Assembly (NCBI GenBank): GCA_964530185.1
Contig: CAZHBB010000002.1
Coordinates: 1 to 64,000, forward strand
Length of the DNA stretch: 64,000 nt
DNA from: PWVB01 sp964530185
Lineage (GTDB): Bacteria > Chloroflexota > Anaerolineae > B4-G1 > SLSP01
Direction: 5' to 3'
Shown here: positions 51,624 to 59,894 of the stretch, piece by piece
Layout: the number at the start of each line of letters is the position of its first letter
Numbering within the stretch: position 1 is the stretch's first letter
Program-made: the position numbers and the translations under genes
Notes under the pieces: model-generated
Seen by the model: only the letters and a program-made list of their open reading frames with translations
Databases searched by the model: none
What the model was told of the DNA's origin: nothing

Positions 51624-53507
51624 CTATGCCCTCTCTCCGGCATCCGCCAGCGCCCCCAGAGTGCGTTCAAGCAGGGAGTGCACACGGGGCACCATCTGTG
51701 CAGGGTCGGGATGCAATCCCTCCAGAAGCAGGAGATTCTCATACAGTTGTTCGACCGTCAGATCGACCACGGTCGCGGTAGAGGGATCATCGACCAACCT
51801 CACCAGGGTCTGGATCAGCGTATGCCGCGGGTTGATCTCCAGGATCCTGGCCGGCGCCTGATAATCGCTCTCGAGCAACCTGCGCACTCGCTCCATGTCT
51901 CGAGCCGGGCCGCTGTCCGGCGACACCAAGCGACAGGGGCTGTCTGTCAGGACCCGCGACTCCCTCACCTCCGTCACCCGATCGCCCAAGACCTTACGGA
52001 AGCGGGCCACCAGCTTACCCAGTGCCGCAGCCTCCTCCTGGCTCGGTTTCTCCTCAGAGGCCGTCTCAGCCTCCGGCAAGTCCAGACTGGCGTCATCTAC
52101 GTTGCGCAGAGGCTTACCCTGATATTCGCGTAGGGCCTGCACCATGAACGCATCAAGCGGATCCACAAGATAGAGCACCTCCAGGTCATGGGCGCGGAAG
52201 TAATCCAGATGTGGACTCCGTTCCACGGATTGGATACTCTCGCCCAGGATGTAGTAGATATCGGACTGATTCTCTTTCATCCGCGCCACGTAAGCATCCA
52301 ACGAGATCAGCTCCCCGTCCGAGTGCGTGGTTTGGAAGCGGAGCAGAGGGAGTAGATCGTCTCGGCTTGCCGGATCGGTCGCCACCCCCTCCTTGATGAA
52401 AGGCCCCCATGCCTCCCAGAACTGTTTGTATTCCTCGGGCTTCTCTTCTCCCAACTCCTGAAGCGCCTTCAGCAGTCGGCTGCGCAACGCCCGCCGGATG
52501 TGGGCGATAGCCCGGCTCATCTGTACCGTCTCACGTGCCACGTTCAGCGGAATGTCTGCTGAGTCCACGACGCCCTCGACAAACCGCAGGTACTCCGGCA
52601 GTAGGTCCTTGTTGTGCTCCTGGATGAGAATCTTCCGCGAATAGAGCTTGAGCCCGTAGTCTGAGCGCAGGCGCCAGATCGCTGGATCGCGACGGCGGGG
52701 GACGTACAATACACTGCGGATCTCCACCGGTACCTCGGACACGATGTGAAGATGCAGAAGTGGCGGCTCCGGATCCATTGTAAGCTGGCGATAGAACTCG
52801 TGATAGGCGTCCTCCTCCACCTCCTGGGGCGACTGACGCCAGATCGCCGTGCGCTCGTTGACTACCCTGTCTGCCACATAGATGGGGAACGAGACATAGT
52901 TGGAGTGCGTCCTCACGATCTGCTCCAGCCGCCACGTGGCAGCGAACTCCTTCGCATCCTCCTTGAGTTGGATTTCGATCGTGGTTCCGCGCTCCTCCTT
53001 CTCCGCCGGTTCCAGGCGATAGGTGCTGTCGCCTCGCGAGATCCAGGTCCAGGCCTCCGCCTCAGGACGATAGGAGCGGGACGTCACCCGGACCTCATCG
53101 GCCACCATAAAAACGGCGTAGAACCCCACACCGAACTGCCCGATGATGTCGTCAACCCGCCGCCCCTCTTCCAGGGACTTCAGGAACGCTCTGACCCCCG
53201 AGTGCGCGATGGTACCCAGGTTCTCGATAAGCTCCTCGCGCGTCATGCCGACACCGGTATCCGAGATGGTGATGGTATGGGCGTCTTCGTCGCTCTCAAT
53301 ACGGATCGCCAGCTCCGCATCTGGATCCAACACGTTTTGGTCGGTCAACATCACGAACTGCATGCGATGCAATGCATCGGAAGCGTTGGAGATCAACTCT
53401 CGTAAGAAAATCTCCCGCTCCTTGTAGAGAGAGTGAGAAAGGATATGCAACAACTGCTGGACCTCTGCCTTAAACTCCAAAGCCTCTGCCTTCTGTGTCT
53501 CACTCAT
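51624..53507 (-). CDS. htpG: Hsp90-family chaperone HtpG
   Basis: About 627 residues from ATG 53507, with GGAGG at 8 bases; the longer frame to 53618 has no ribosome site. N-terminal ATPase motifs are E I F L R E L I S N A S D A, I S D T G V G M T, and G Q F G V G F Y. The middle domain ends with the 'N V A R E T V Q' stretch, and a C-terminal dimerisation part follows. Length matches E. coli HtpG (624). No CIRCE element was seen. A possible weak promoter (TTGATC, 17 bases, TACTAC) lies at 53536-53564. Confidence 0.95.
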   Translation of the reverse strand: MSETQKAEALEFKAEVQQLLHILSHSLYKEREIFLRELISNASDALHRMQFVMLTDQNVLDPDAELAIRIESDEDAHTITISDTGVGMTREELIENLGTIAHSGVRAFLKSLEEGRRVDDIIGQFGVGFYAVFMVADEVRVTSRSYRPEAEAWTWISRGDSTYRLEPAEKEERGTTIEIQLKEDAKEFAATWRLEQIVRTHSNYVSFPIYVADRVVNERTAIWRQSPQEVEEDAYHEFYRQLTMDPEPPLLHLHIVSEVPVEIRSVLYVPRRRDPAIWRLRSDYGLKLYSRKILIQEHNKDLLPEYLRFVEGVVDSADIPLNVARETVQMSRAIAHIRRALRSRLLKALQELGEEKPEEYKQFWEAWGPFIKEGVATDPASRDDLLPLLRFQTTHSDGELISLDAYVARMKENQSDIYYILGESIQSVERSPHLDYFRAHDLEVLYLVDPLDAFMVQALREYQGKPLRNVDDASLDLPEAETASEEKPSQEEAAALGKLVARFRKVLGDRVTEVRESRVLTDSPCRLVSPDSGPARDMERVRRLLESDYQAPARILEINPRHTLIQTLVRLVDDPSTATVVDLTVEQLYENLLLLEGLHPDPAQMVPRVHSLLERTLGALADAGERA

Positions 53508-53703
53508 CGCAGGGTTCCTCCCAATCATACTTACTGTAGTATCAGCCCCATGATACGGGATCAACATTAGAAGCGGATTAGAGCCCACTGGCCAGCACAA
53601 TGGGGCTGAAATCTTCACAGGGATTCTACGGCCCGTTTACACAGACTTTACACCAGGTGAGTAAAATAAGGATAGCACAACATAGGCTGCAGGAGGTGTG
53701 ACA

Positions 53704-53868
53704 ATGCTTGCGATCGTAGCCATACTGATTCTGCTGGCGTTCCTGGTGTTCCCATTGCTGCTGTGGCGGCCACGCTGGCGTTGGTTTATGCGGCCCATGC
53801 GGCGGCCCTGGGTACGCCCCTATCGGTTCCCCAGATTCCGCGGGCCAAGAGGTCGCTGGCGCTGGTAA
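53704..53868 (+). CDS. 54-residue membrane peptide with Arg/Trp/Pro-rich tail
   Basis: ATG 53704 to TAA 53866-53868, with an excellent ribosome site AGGAGGTG 6 bases before it. Residues 2-20 form one hydrophobic span; residues 21-54 are very basic and aromatic (W R P R W R W F M R P M R R P W at 21-36, and R W R W at the end), with about 14 arginines and 7 tryptophans. It lies divergent from htpG. No family is recognised. The tail could bind membrane lipids, nucleic acid or polyanions. I judge it to be a real gene because of the ribosome site and the sharp division into two parts. Confidence 0.7.
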   Translation: MLAIVAILILLAFLVFPLLLWRPRWRWFMRPMRRPWVRPYRFPRFRGPRGRWRW

Positions 53869-53959
53869 CAAGCGAGAGTTGACAGGAGACAGGGCTACAT
53901 AGGAAATTGCGCTGATTTCTAAGGGCAAAGACCTGGCGTCCCTACGCCGAAAGCGTGCC

Positions 53960-53987
53960 TTGACGATCCGGGGCTTGTGAGTATAAT
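53960..53987 (+). promoter_or_regulatory. Promoter of tRNA-Asn
   Basis: TTGACG (53960-53965), 16 bases, TATAAT (53982-53987). Lies 17 bases before the tRNA. Confidence 0.8.
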
Positions 53988-54004
53988 GTGAATTGCTAAA
54001 GTAA

Positions 54005-54077
54005 TCCTCGGTAGCTCAATTGGCAGAGCGGCCGGCTGTTAACCGGTTGGTTGCTGGTTCGAGTCCAGCCCGAGGAG
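54005..54077 (+). tRNA. tRNA-Asn (GTT)
   Basis: A 73-base cloverleaf. Acceptor arms TCCTCGG/CCGAGGA, D arm GCTC/GAGC, anticodon stem GCCGG/CCGGT (one G-U pair), loop CTGTTAA with anticodon GTT at 54038-54040, T arm GCTGG-TTCGAGT-CCAGC. Discriminator G. CCA is not encoded. It has its own promoter and terminator. Confidence 0.95.
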
Positions 54078-54079
54078 CA

Positions 54080-54104
54080 AAGGGCCGCACTGGATGCGGC
54101 CCTT
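54080..54104 (+). terminator. Terminator of tRNA-Asn
   Basis: AAGGGCCGCA and TGCGGCCCTT form a perfect 10-base stem with a 5-base loop, followed by CTTCGTTTATCCTT. It starts 3 bases after the tRNA. Confidence 0.75.
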
Positions 54105-54263
54105 CTTCGTTTATCCTTCCGATCGCGCCGTGGTGAGACAGGCGGAACCACATCAACCGCACGGCCATCCCAGCCCCTGCAGGTCAAGAACCAAGTTGAC
54201 ACTCCCGCCACGCCCTCTGGACACGCCTCACCTCTCTCGGTCGGGACACATCGCTCCGACGCT

Positions 54264-54695
54264 CTAACCTCCATGCAGGCGACGACCCAGGTAATGGATG
54301 AGCTCCTCAGCAAGGGCGCCGGTGGTGGTATCCGGCGGGAAACTCCGCCGGCCAACCGATTCCCACGTTCCGTCAGCACGACGCTGACGGAACATGAGGA
54401 GGACCCCATCCTGCTCCCAGCGTATCACCACAGACAAAAGATGGTGCTCCCACCAGCGTCCGCGGTCGCCATCCCAGCGCGCCGCATTCTCTGGCGCTTC
54501 CATACCTCGGCTCAAAGCCCGGGCCAGCGCGCGGGAGAGTTCATAGGAGGTGGAGCGCCCCAGGGTCAACCATACCCGCTGCACAGGTGTGATCTCAACA
54601 ACCTCACCAGGGACACGGGCGATGACCGGCACCACCACGAAGCCTCTCCCATCTCCATAGACATGAACTTCTCGTGAGGGTTTTTCTTCAGACAT
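54264..54695 (-). CDS. Hypothetical protein, 143 residues
   Basis: ATG at 54695 with AGGAGG about 11 bases before it. A mixed alpha/beta soluble protein with 'R W W E H H L L S V V I R W E Q D G V L L M F R Q R' in the middle and no known motif. Divergent from the Mut7-C gene. Family not recognised. Confidence 0.6.
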   Translation of the reverse strand: MSEEKPSREVHVYGDGRGFVVVPVIARVPGEVVEITPVQRVWLTLGRSTSYELSRALARALSRGMEAPENAARWDGDRGRWWEHHLLSVVIRWEQDGVLLMFRQRRADGTWESVGRRSFPPDTTTGALAEELIHYLGRRLHGG

Positions 54696-54763
54696 TAGAC
54701 ACGGTTCCTCCTGCTGTTGGGACTCTCTCTTGCCGCTCCAGGACTGATCTCTATACTGCTCTT

Positions 54764-55540
54764 ATGACTAACCCAGAGGACAACGGGACGGCGGATCTAC
54801 CAATCAAGACAGCCACCTTCCGGTTCTACGCGGAACTGAACGACTTTCTGCCGCGAGAACGCCGACAGCGGCCCTTCCGCCATCGCTTCCGGGGCTCGCC
54901 TGCGGTAAAGGACGTCATCGAGGCATTGGGCGTACCCCATACAGAGGTTGATCTCATACTGATCAACGGTAGTTCCTCAAACTTCGAAACTCCCCTTGAG
55001 GATGGAGACTACGTCGCAGTCTATCCCGTCTTTGAGTCCCTTGACATCAGCTCGCTCACACAGGTACGGCAACACCCTCTGCGCCAGACGCGCTTCATCC
55101 TCGACGTCCACCTGGGAAGGCTGGCACGGCTACTGCGGCTGCTGGGGTTTGACACCCGGTACTGCAACACTTACACCGACCCCGAGATCGTGGCGATTGC
55201 ACGGCGCGAGCACCGCATCATCCTCACACGTGACACCAATCTGCTCAAACGCCGGACCGTCACCCACGGGTATTGGGTCCGGGCCACTGACCCCATAGAC
55301 CAGGCGCGTGAGGTACTGCAACGATTCGATCTCCGTGAACAGGTCCTGCCTTTTTCACGCTGCCTGCGATGCAACGGCAGGCTGCAGCCGGTGGACAAAG
55401 AGGAGATCCTGAGCTGCCTCCCACCTCATGTTGCCGCCCACCATGACGAGTTCCTTATCTGCGAAGGATGCCACAGGCTGTACTGGCGTGGCTCGCATCT
55501 GAGACGACTACAGGCACAAATCGACCGGATCCTCCAGTAA
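54764..55540 (+). CDS. Mut7-C RNase-domain protein with N-terminal ubiquitin-like domain
   Basis: About 258 residues from ATG 54764. The first 85 residues are the ubiquitin-like domain found in front of Mut7-C ('F R F Y A E L N D F L P', 'V K D V I E A L G V P H T E V D L I L I N G', 'D Y V A V Y P V F E'). The rest is a PIN-like Mut7-C nuclease domain: F I L D V H L G R L A R L L R L L G F D, I I L T R D T N L L K R R, then a zinc ribbon C L R C N G and C E G C H R L Y W R G S H. It probably cuts RNA; targets are unknown. The ribosome site is weak. Confidence 0.87.
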   Translation: MTNPEDNGTADLPIKTATFRFYAELNDFLPRERRQRPFRHRFRGSPAVKDVIEALGVPHTEVDLILINGSSSNFETPLEDGDYVAVYPVFESLDISSLTQVRQHPLRQTRFILDVHLGRLARLLRLLGFDTRYCNTYTDPEIVAIARREHRIILTRDTNLLKRRTVTHGYWVRATDPIDQAREVLQRFDLREQVLPFSRCLRCNGRLQPVDKEEILSCLPPHVAAHHDEFLICEGCHRLYWRGSHLRRLQAQIDRILQ

Positions 55541-55551
55541 AGGCCAGGGAC

Positions 55552-55971
55552 CTATTCGCCCTCCTCCACGACGCCCGGCATCTCGAGGTCCACCACGTCC
55601 CCGTGGATGTCGACCACGACCTTGAACCCCATCAATCCCAACCACTGCCGTGCCGCCTCGGGCAGCCCCTGCTTCATCAGTTGTTCCATCTGTTCCCCCA
55701 TCTGACCCAGCGAGGCCTCGATCGCGGCCTTGGTAAACAGATCGTCGCGGCCCAGATAGCTGAGCATGGCCTCGACTACCGCTTCGCGGTTAGACAGCAC
55801 GGTCTCCTGCATCGTCATCAGGACCTGGCGATCCACATAGTCCGATGGAATATGGCGTTGGAAGCCCTGGTCATCCACGACATAATAGGCATCCGGCCCC
55901 ACACGTGTGACGGAGACCGGTTGGTCATATTCATCGACCACCAGGCCCGCAAAAACTGCTTCTCGTCCCAT
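55552..55971 (-). CDS. Hypothetical protein, about 139 residues
   Basis: ATG 55971 with GGGAGGGACAGAGG before it; 55995 is a longer alternative. Acidic, with an N-terminal beta part (V D E Y D Q P V S V T R V G P D A Y Y V V D D) and a helical part that includes Q M G E Q M E Q L M K Q G. Family not recognised. Convergent with the Mut7-C gene (11 bases between the stops). Confidence 0.65.
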   Translation of the reverse strand: MGREAVFAGLVVDEYDQPVSVTRVGPDAYYVVDDQGFQRHIPSDYVDRQVLMTMQETVLSNREAVVEAMLSYLGRDDLFTKAAIEASLGQMGEQMEQLMKQGLPEAARQWLGLMGFKVVVDIHGDVVDLEMPGVVEEGE

Positions 55972-56254
55972 AGTCCTCTGTCCCTCCCGGCCCAATCGTT
56001 GGGTGGCCTTGGGGATATCCCATCAAGTATCGTCGATCCTTCCCCACACACCTCACTCCTAAGGGAAAAACCGCTGCACTTTGCCCAAGATTTGTTTTAA
56101 GGTAAACTTAAAGCAGGAATAAGGAACCTCTCGGATTTGACGTATGTTTGGCCAGGCCATGCTATGCTGGCCCTCACCTAAATCCTAGCAGATTTCGACT
56201 CAAGTTCCAGCACCGGCAGCCGTCCTGGTCACCGACAGAGAACTGGAGGAGAAC

Positions 56255-57181
56255 TTGACAGCAGCTTCGATTGCCATTGTCACCGATTCAGCCTCGGGTC
56301 TTCCCGAGGCACTCGCTCAGCAACACAATATCCAGGTTATCCGCTACTGGGTGCACTTGGGGGATGAGTCCTTCATCTCAGGTGTGACTATTGACCCGCC
56401 GGCCTTCTTTCAGCGCCTCCGGGCCGACCCTGCCCAGGCAGCCCACACAGGCGTGCCTGCTGTCGCCAAGTTCCTCGAAGCCTACAGGCAGGCTGCAAGT
56501 TGGGCCAAAGCGATCGTCTCTGTGCATGTGGCGGGCAAGCAAAGCGGCACATGCAGCGCGGCAGAGGTGGCGGCACGGGAAAGCCCAATACCTGTCACCA
56601 TCATTGACACCGAGACGACCGCCATGGCCGAGGGTTTCGTCGCCTTGGCATGCGCTCGTCTGGCCGAGCAGGGCGCAACCCTGGAACAGGTCGTCGAGCA
56701 GGCCCACGCTGCGGTGCGTAACGTCGGACTGTATGCGCTGTTGGAAAACATCTCCTACGCTCTCAAGGGCGGTCGGCTTTCCAGCGCAGCCAGCGCGGTG
56801 GGCACCCTGCTGAAGATCCAGCCTCTGATCCGGGTCAGAGACAACAGGGTGAGTCTGATCGGGCAGGCACGCCGTCGCGCCAAAGGCCTCCAATCGCTGA
56901 TCGACAAGGTGTGCAAGGAAGTCGGCGATGCGCCAGTGCGCCTGGCGGTCCACTACGCCGAGGATGAAGAGGAAGGGCAAAGTGTTCTGGACGCCCTCAA
57001 ATCACGCCTCCACTGCATCGAAGCCTATCTGACCCGTGTGCCTGTGGAGTTGGGCGTACACGCCGGCCCAGGGTCTATCGGTATCGCTTACCATGCTGAG
57101 CGCGAGACCACCGGACTGCGGGAACGCCTTGAGCGCCTGGGAGCCCAGGCTAAAGAGATGCTGCAATCACGCCTTCCGTAA
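56255..57181 (+). CDS. DegV family protein (fatty-acid binding), second copy
   Basis: 308 residues, starting at TTG 56255 just after GGAGGAG. Family signatures are I V T D S A S G L P E A, the F I S G V T I D P P A F F loop, S V H V A G K Q S G T C S A A, and L K G G R L S S A A S A V G T L L K I Q P L I. A distant paralogue of the protein at 9064-9918. It is likely to bind a fatty acid for FakA. It may be co-transcribed with the next hypothetical gene (24 bases). Confidence 0.9.
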   Translation: MTAASIAIVTDSASGLPEALAQQHNIQVIRYWVHLGDESFISGVTIDPPAFFQRLRADPAQAAHTGVPAVAKFLEAYRQAASWAKAIVSVHVAGKQSGTCSAAEVAARESPIPVTIIDTETTAMAEGFVALACARLAEQGATLEQVVEQAHAAVRNVGLYALLENISYALKGGRLSSAASAVGTLLKIQPLIRVRDNRVSLIGQARRRAKGLQSLIDKVCKEVGDAPVRLAVHYAEDEEEGQSVLDALKSRLHCIEAYLTRVPVELGVHAGPGSIGIAYHAERETTGLRERLERLGAQAKEMLQSRLP

Positions 57182-57205
57182 TCCTGACGTCTGGATCGTT
57201 CCCTC

Positions 57206-57637
57206 ATGGCACTCAAAGAAAGACAACGACAATTGCGGGTTGTGGCAGAGGTGTTGACCGTGCATATCCCGCAGTTTATGGATTCCGATCCCGATCTGGT
57301 CAAAGATCTACTGTCTGTCGTGGGGACCGCACTGAGTAACATCCATGAGGATGCAGAGGCCTCAGCCAATGCATGGGACAAGCGAGCCTATCACGTGCGG
57401 GCCGATAGACTGCGCCGCGAGTGGGGATGGGCGCTCGCAGCATCCAACTATGCTCTGGGCCTGGCCCTACGCCCGCATCCTGTGACCCCGCTGAACGTTC
57501 AGAGGCTCAAACAACTTATCCGGCCGGGGGTTGAGAAACCTGCTCGCCGTCAGATCACGGACCCCACCCGGTTTCGCGGCGCGGCCCAGGCCGTCAGACG
57601 ACAGCAGGCACGGAAACGAAAACCGATACGGGAATAA
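57206..57637 (+). CDS. Hypothetical basic protein, 143 residues
   Basis: ATG 57206, ribosome site weak. Mostly helical: an N-terminal 70 residues with 'D P D L V K D L L S V V G T A L', then W G W A L A A S N Y A L G, and a very basic end ('R R Q Q A R K R K P I R E'). No known family. Lies between degV and the Fur-family gene. Confidence 0.65.
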   Translation: MALKERQRQLRVVAEVLTVHIPQFMDSDPDLVKDLLSVVGTALSNIHEDAEASANAWDKRAYHVRADRLRREWGWALAASNYALGLALRPHPVTPLNVQRLKQLIRPGVEKPARRQITDPTRFRGAAQAVRRQQARKRKPIRE

Positions 57638-57698
57638 TCGCACAATGCCAGGGAGGCAGCGCACCAATACAAGCAGTAGTGTGTCATGAGCCATAGTC

Positions 57699-58142
57699 AT
57701 GTCCTGTGAAGCGTATTTCGCCGAACAACTAAGAAAGCGTGGATTCCGGGTGACCCCCCAGCGCGAGGCGGTCTTGGCAGCACTCCATGAGCTTGAGGGC
57801 CTGGTCACGGCGGAGGAGATCTTCGAACGGGTACAGGCACAGACGGCGCCGGTGGATCGCTCAACGGTCTACCGTACGCTCGATCTCCTCGAGGGGATCG
57901 GGTTGCTGGCGGTAGTGGATTCTGGAGACGCGCAGCGCCGATATGAACTGTTGCGGGTGGAAGCGCCCCACCATCACCTAAGATGTACCCGATGCGGCGC
58001 AATTATCCCTGTGGACTACGCCGTGTTTGAGTCGCTGTTCGAAGAGCTGCGGCGGACAACCGGTTTCGTGGTCACCTCAAGTTCGTTGACGATTCCCGGG
58101 CTCTGCGCACGGTGTGCCGAGGAAGCCTCACGCTCCGAATGA
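57699..58142 (+). CDS. Fur-family metal-dependent repressor
   Basis: 147 residues. Winged helix with R V T P Q R E A V L (17-26) and D R S T V Y R T L D L L (53-64). Metal sites: H91 H92 H93 with C96-x2-C99, and C136-x2-C139. It could be Fur, Zur, Nur or PerR. It is followed by larE, larB and larC after 154 bases, so a nickel- or metal-dependent control of the lar genes is a reasonable guess. Confidence 0.92.
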   Translation: MSCEAYFAEQLRKRGFRVTPQREAVLAALHELEGLVTAEEIFERVQAQTAPVDRSTVYRTLDLLEGIGLLAVVDSGDAQRRYELLRVEAPHHHLRCTRCGAIIPVDYAVFESLFEELRRTTGFVVTSSSLTIPGLCARCAEEASRSE

Positions 58143-58201
58143 TCACGATGCAGGGCAAAGCAGCCTGGAGATACACTCTTCAGGCTCTTCTCGTTGTGGT
58201 C

Positions 58202-58229
58202 TTGGCCCATGCTAGGTTTATGCCATAAT
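58202..58229 (+). promoter_or_regulatory. Possible promoter of larE-larB-larC
   Basis: TTGGCC (58202-58207), 16 bases, CATAAT (58224-58229). Leader of about 60 bases. The -35 is weak. Confidence 0.45.
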
Positions 58230-58296
58230 GGGGGCCTGCAATCGAGAGTCCCTCGATACTTCCTCGATATTGGTCTGATAAGGAAAGAGAGATATT

Positions 58297-59109
58297 GTGA
58301 TGACGCATGGGAAGTTGGAGTTACTGCGACAGCGGTTGTCGCAGATGGAAAGCATACTGGTGGCATACTCCGGCGGGGTTGACAGCACCTTCCTCCTCAA
58401 GGTCGCCCATGAGGTGCTTGGCCACCGGGCCATGGGAGTGCTGGTGAGCTCTCCGCTAATCCCCGGCTATGAACAAGAGGAGGCGCTGGAGATAGCGCGC
58501 GCCCTGGGCCTGCCCGTGGATGTCATTGCAGCCGATGCATTTGACGACACCCGGGTATTGGAGAACTCCCCCGAGCGCTGCTACTTCTGCAAGGCCAACA
58601 TCTGTCGCCTCCTCAAGGCCTACGCACACAACCATGGGTTGGGCACGATCGTCGACGGCACCAACGCGGATGACCGCGGGGATTACCGGCCTGGTCAACG
58701 CGCCGCCCGAGAGTGCGGTATGCAGAGCCCGTTGTTGGATGTGGGCCTGACCAAAGCGGAGATCCGATCGCTGGCCCAGGAGTTGGGGTTGCCCAACTGG
58801 AACAAACCCTCCGCTGCCTGCCTCGCATCGCGGGTGCCCTACGGCACACCCATCACACAGGAGATCCTGACGCGCATCGCTCGTGCGGAGCAGACCCTGC
58901 GGGACCTGGGGTTCCAGGAACTGCGTGTGCGGCATCACGGTCAGGTGGCGCGCATCGAGGTCCCCGTCGAGTATTTTGAGCGGTTGTTGGAACGACGGGA
59001 GGAGATCGTCAGCGGGCTGAAAGCAGCGGGCTATGCCTATGTGACGCTGGACTTGCAGGGGTTCCGCTCAGGCAGCATGAACGAGGTGATAACGACCAAT
59101 GGACCCTGA
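58297..59109 (+). CDS. larE: LarE, ATP-dependent sulfur insertion protein for the nickel-pincer cofactor
   Basis: 270 residues. The PP-loop is S G G V D S T (25-31); the pair C95-x2-C98 is in E R C Y F C K; C175 in P S A A C L A S R corresponds in position to the cysteine that gives up its sulfur in the Lactobacillus enzyme. With C95 and C98 this might be the 4Fe-4S-dependent rather than the self-sacrificing type; I cannot decide without alignment. It puts sulfur into the pyridinium dicarboxylate precursor made by LarB. An 11-base overlap links it to larB. Confidence 0.92.
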   Translation: MMTHGKLELLRQRLSQMESILVAYSGGVDSTFLLKVAHEVLGHRAMGVLVSSPLIPGYEQEEALEIARALGLPVDVIAADAFDDTRVLENSPERCYFCKANICRLLKAYAHNHGLGTIVDGTNADDRGDYRPGQRAARECGMQSPLLDVGLTKAEIRSLAQELGLPNWNKPSAACLASRVPYGTPITQEILTRIARAEQTLRDLGFQELRVRHHGQVARIEVPVEYFERLLERREEIVSGLKAAGYAYVTLDLQGFRSGSMNEVITTNGP

Positions 59110-59887
59110 GAAAGTCCGCGACCTCCTACAGAGTGTCCGCCAGGGCACGGTGGACATCGAGACCGCGATGGAGAAGTTGAAAGCACTCCCATACGAGGAC
59201 CTGGGGGACTTTGCCCGTCTGGACCTCCATCGTGGCCTGCGCAATGCCATGCCAGAGGTCGTGTTCTGTGAGAGCAAGACCAGTGAGCAGGCCACTGCCA
59301 TCCTGCAGCGGCTATGGGAGCACCACGACCGCGTCCTGGGGACCCGCGTGTCCCCAGCCATGGCATCTCGCATCCAGGAGGTATTGCCAGAGGCACACTA
59401 TGATCCGATCTCACGCCTCCTGACGCTTACACGGGCTCCCCTGCCCACGCCACCAGAGGGCACTCCATATGCCATGGTGGTATGCGGGGGCACATCTGAC
59501 TTGCCGGTGGCTGAGGAGGCGGCGCAGGTATTGGAGTTCCTGGGGCACCCCGTGGAACGCGCCGTTGACGTGGGCGTAGCCGGCCTGCACAGACTGCTCA
59601 GCGAGCTGCCGCGATTGATACGCGCCAATGTCGTCATCGCCGTCGCCGGGATGGAGGGCGCACTCACCAGCGTCGTGGCCGGGCTGGTGGCGGCTCCAGT
59701 GATCGGGGTTCCCACCAGTGTGGGATATGGCGTCAACTTCCAGGGTGTGGCTCCGTTGCTCACTATGATGAACTCCTGCGCCTCTGGGGTCGCTGTCATG
59801 AACATCGACAACGGCTACGGTGCGGCTGTGTTTGCCCACCTGATCCTACGACAGATAAGCCTCTCTAACACTCAACTTGAGGAGTGA
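59099..59887 (+). CDS. larB: LarB, nicotinate adenine dinucleotide carboxylase/hydrolase
   Basis: 262 residues. The N-terminal helical region is followed by a PurE-like domain with V V C G G T S D L P V A E E A A, D V G V A G L H R L L and 'V I A V A G M E G A L T S V V A G L V A A P V I G V P T S'. It carboxylates the pyridinium ring of nicotinic acid adenine dinucleotide and cleaves off AMP. Start overlaps larE, stop is 7 bases before the larC start. Confidence 0.93.
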   Translation: MDPEKVRDLLQSVRQGTVDIETAMEKLKALPYEDLGDFARLDLHRGLRNAMPEVVFCESKTSEQATAILQRLWEHHDRVLGTRVSPAMASRIQEVLPEAHYDPISRLLTLTRAPLPTPPEGTPYAMVVCGGTSDLPVAEEAAQVLEFLGHPVERAVDVGVAGLHRLLSELPRLIRANVVIAVAGMEGALTSVVAGLVAAPVIGVPTSVGYGVNFQGVAPLLTMMNSCASGVAVMNIDNGYGAAVFAHLILRQISLSNTQLEE

Positions 59888-59894
59888 AACCTCT

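Noticed and set aside
53347..53507. CIRCE heat-shock operator before htpG
   Set aside because: No TTAGCACTC-type inverted repeat was found between 53507 and 53700.
56152..56174. GGCCAG/CTGGCC inverted repeat before the second degV
   Set aside because: Only six paired bases in G+C-rich sequence and no matching site elsewhere; not enough to call an operator.
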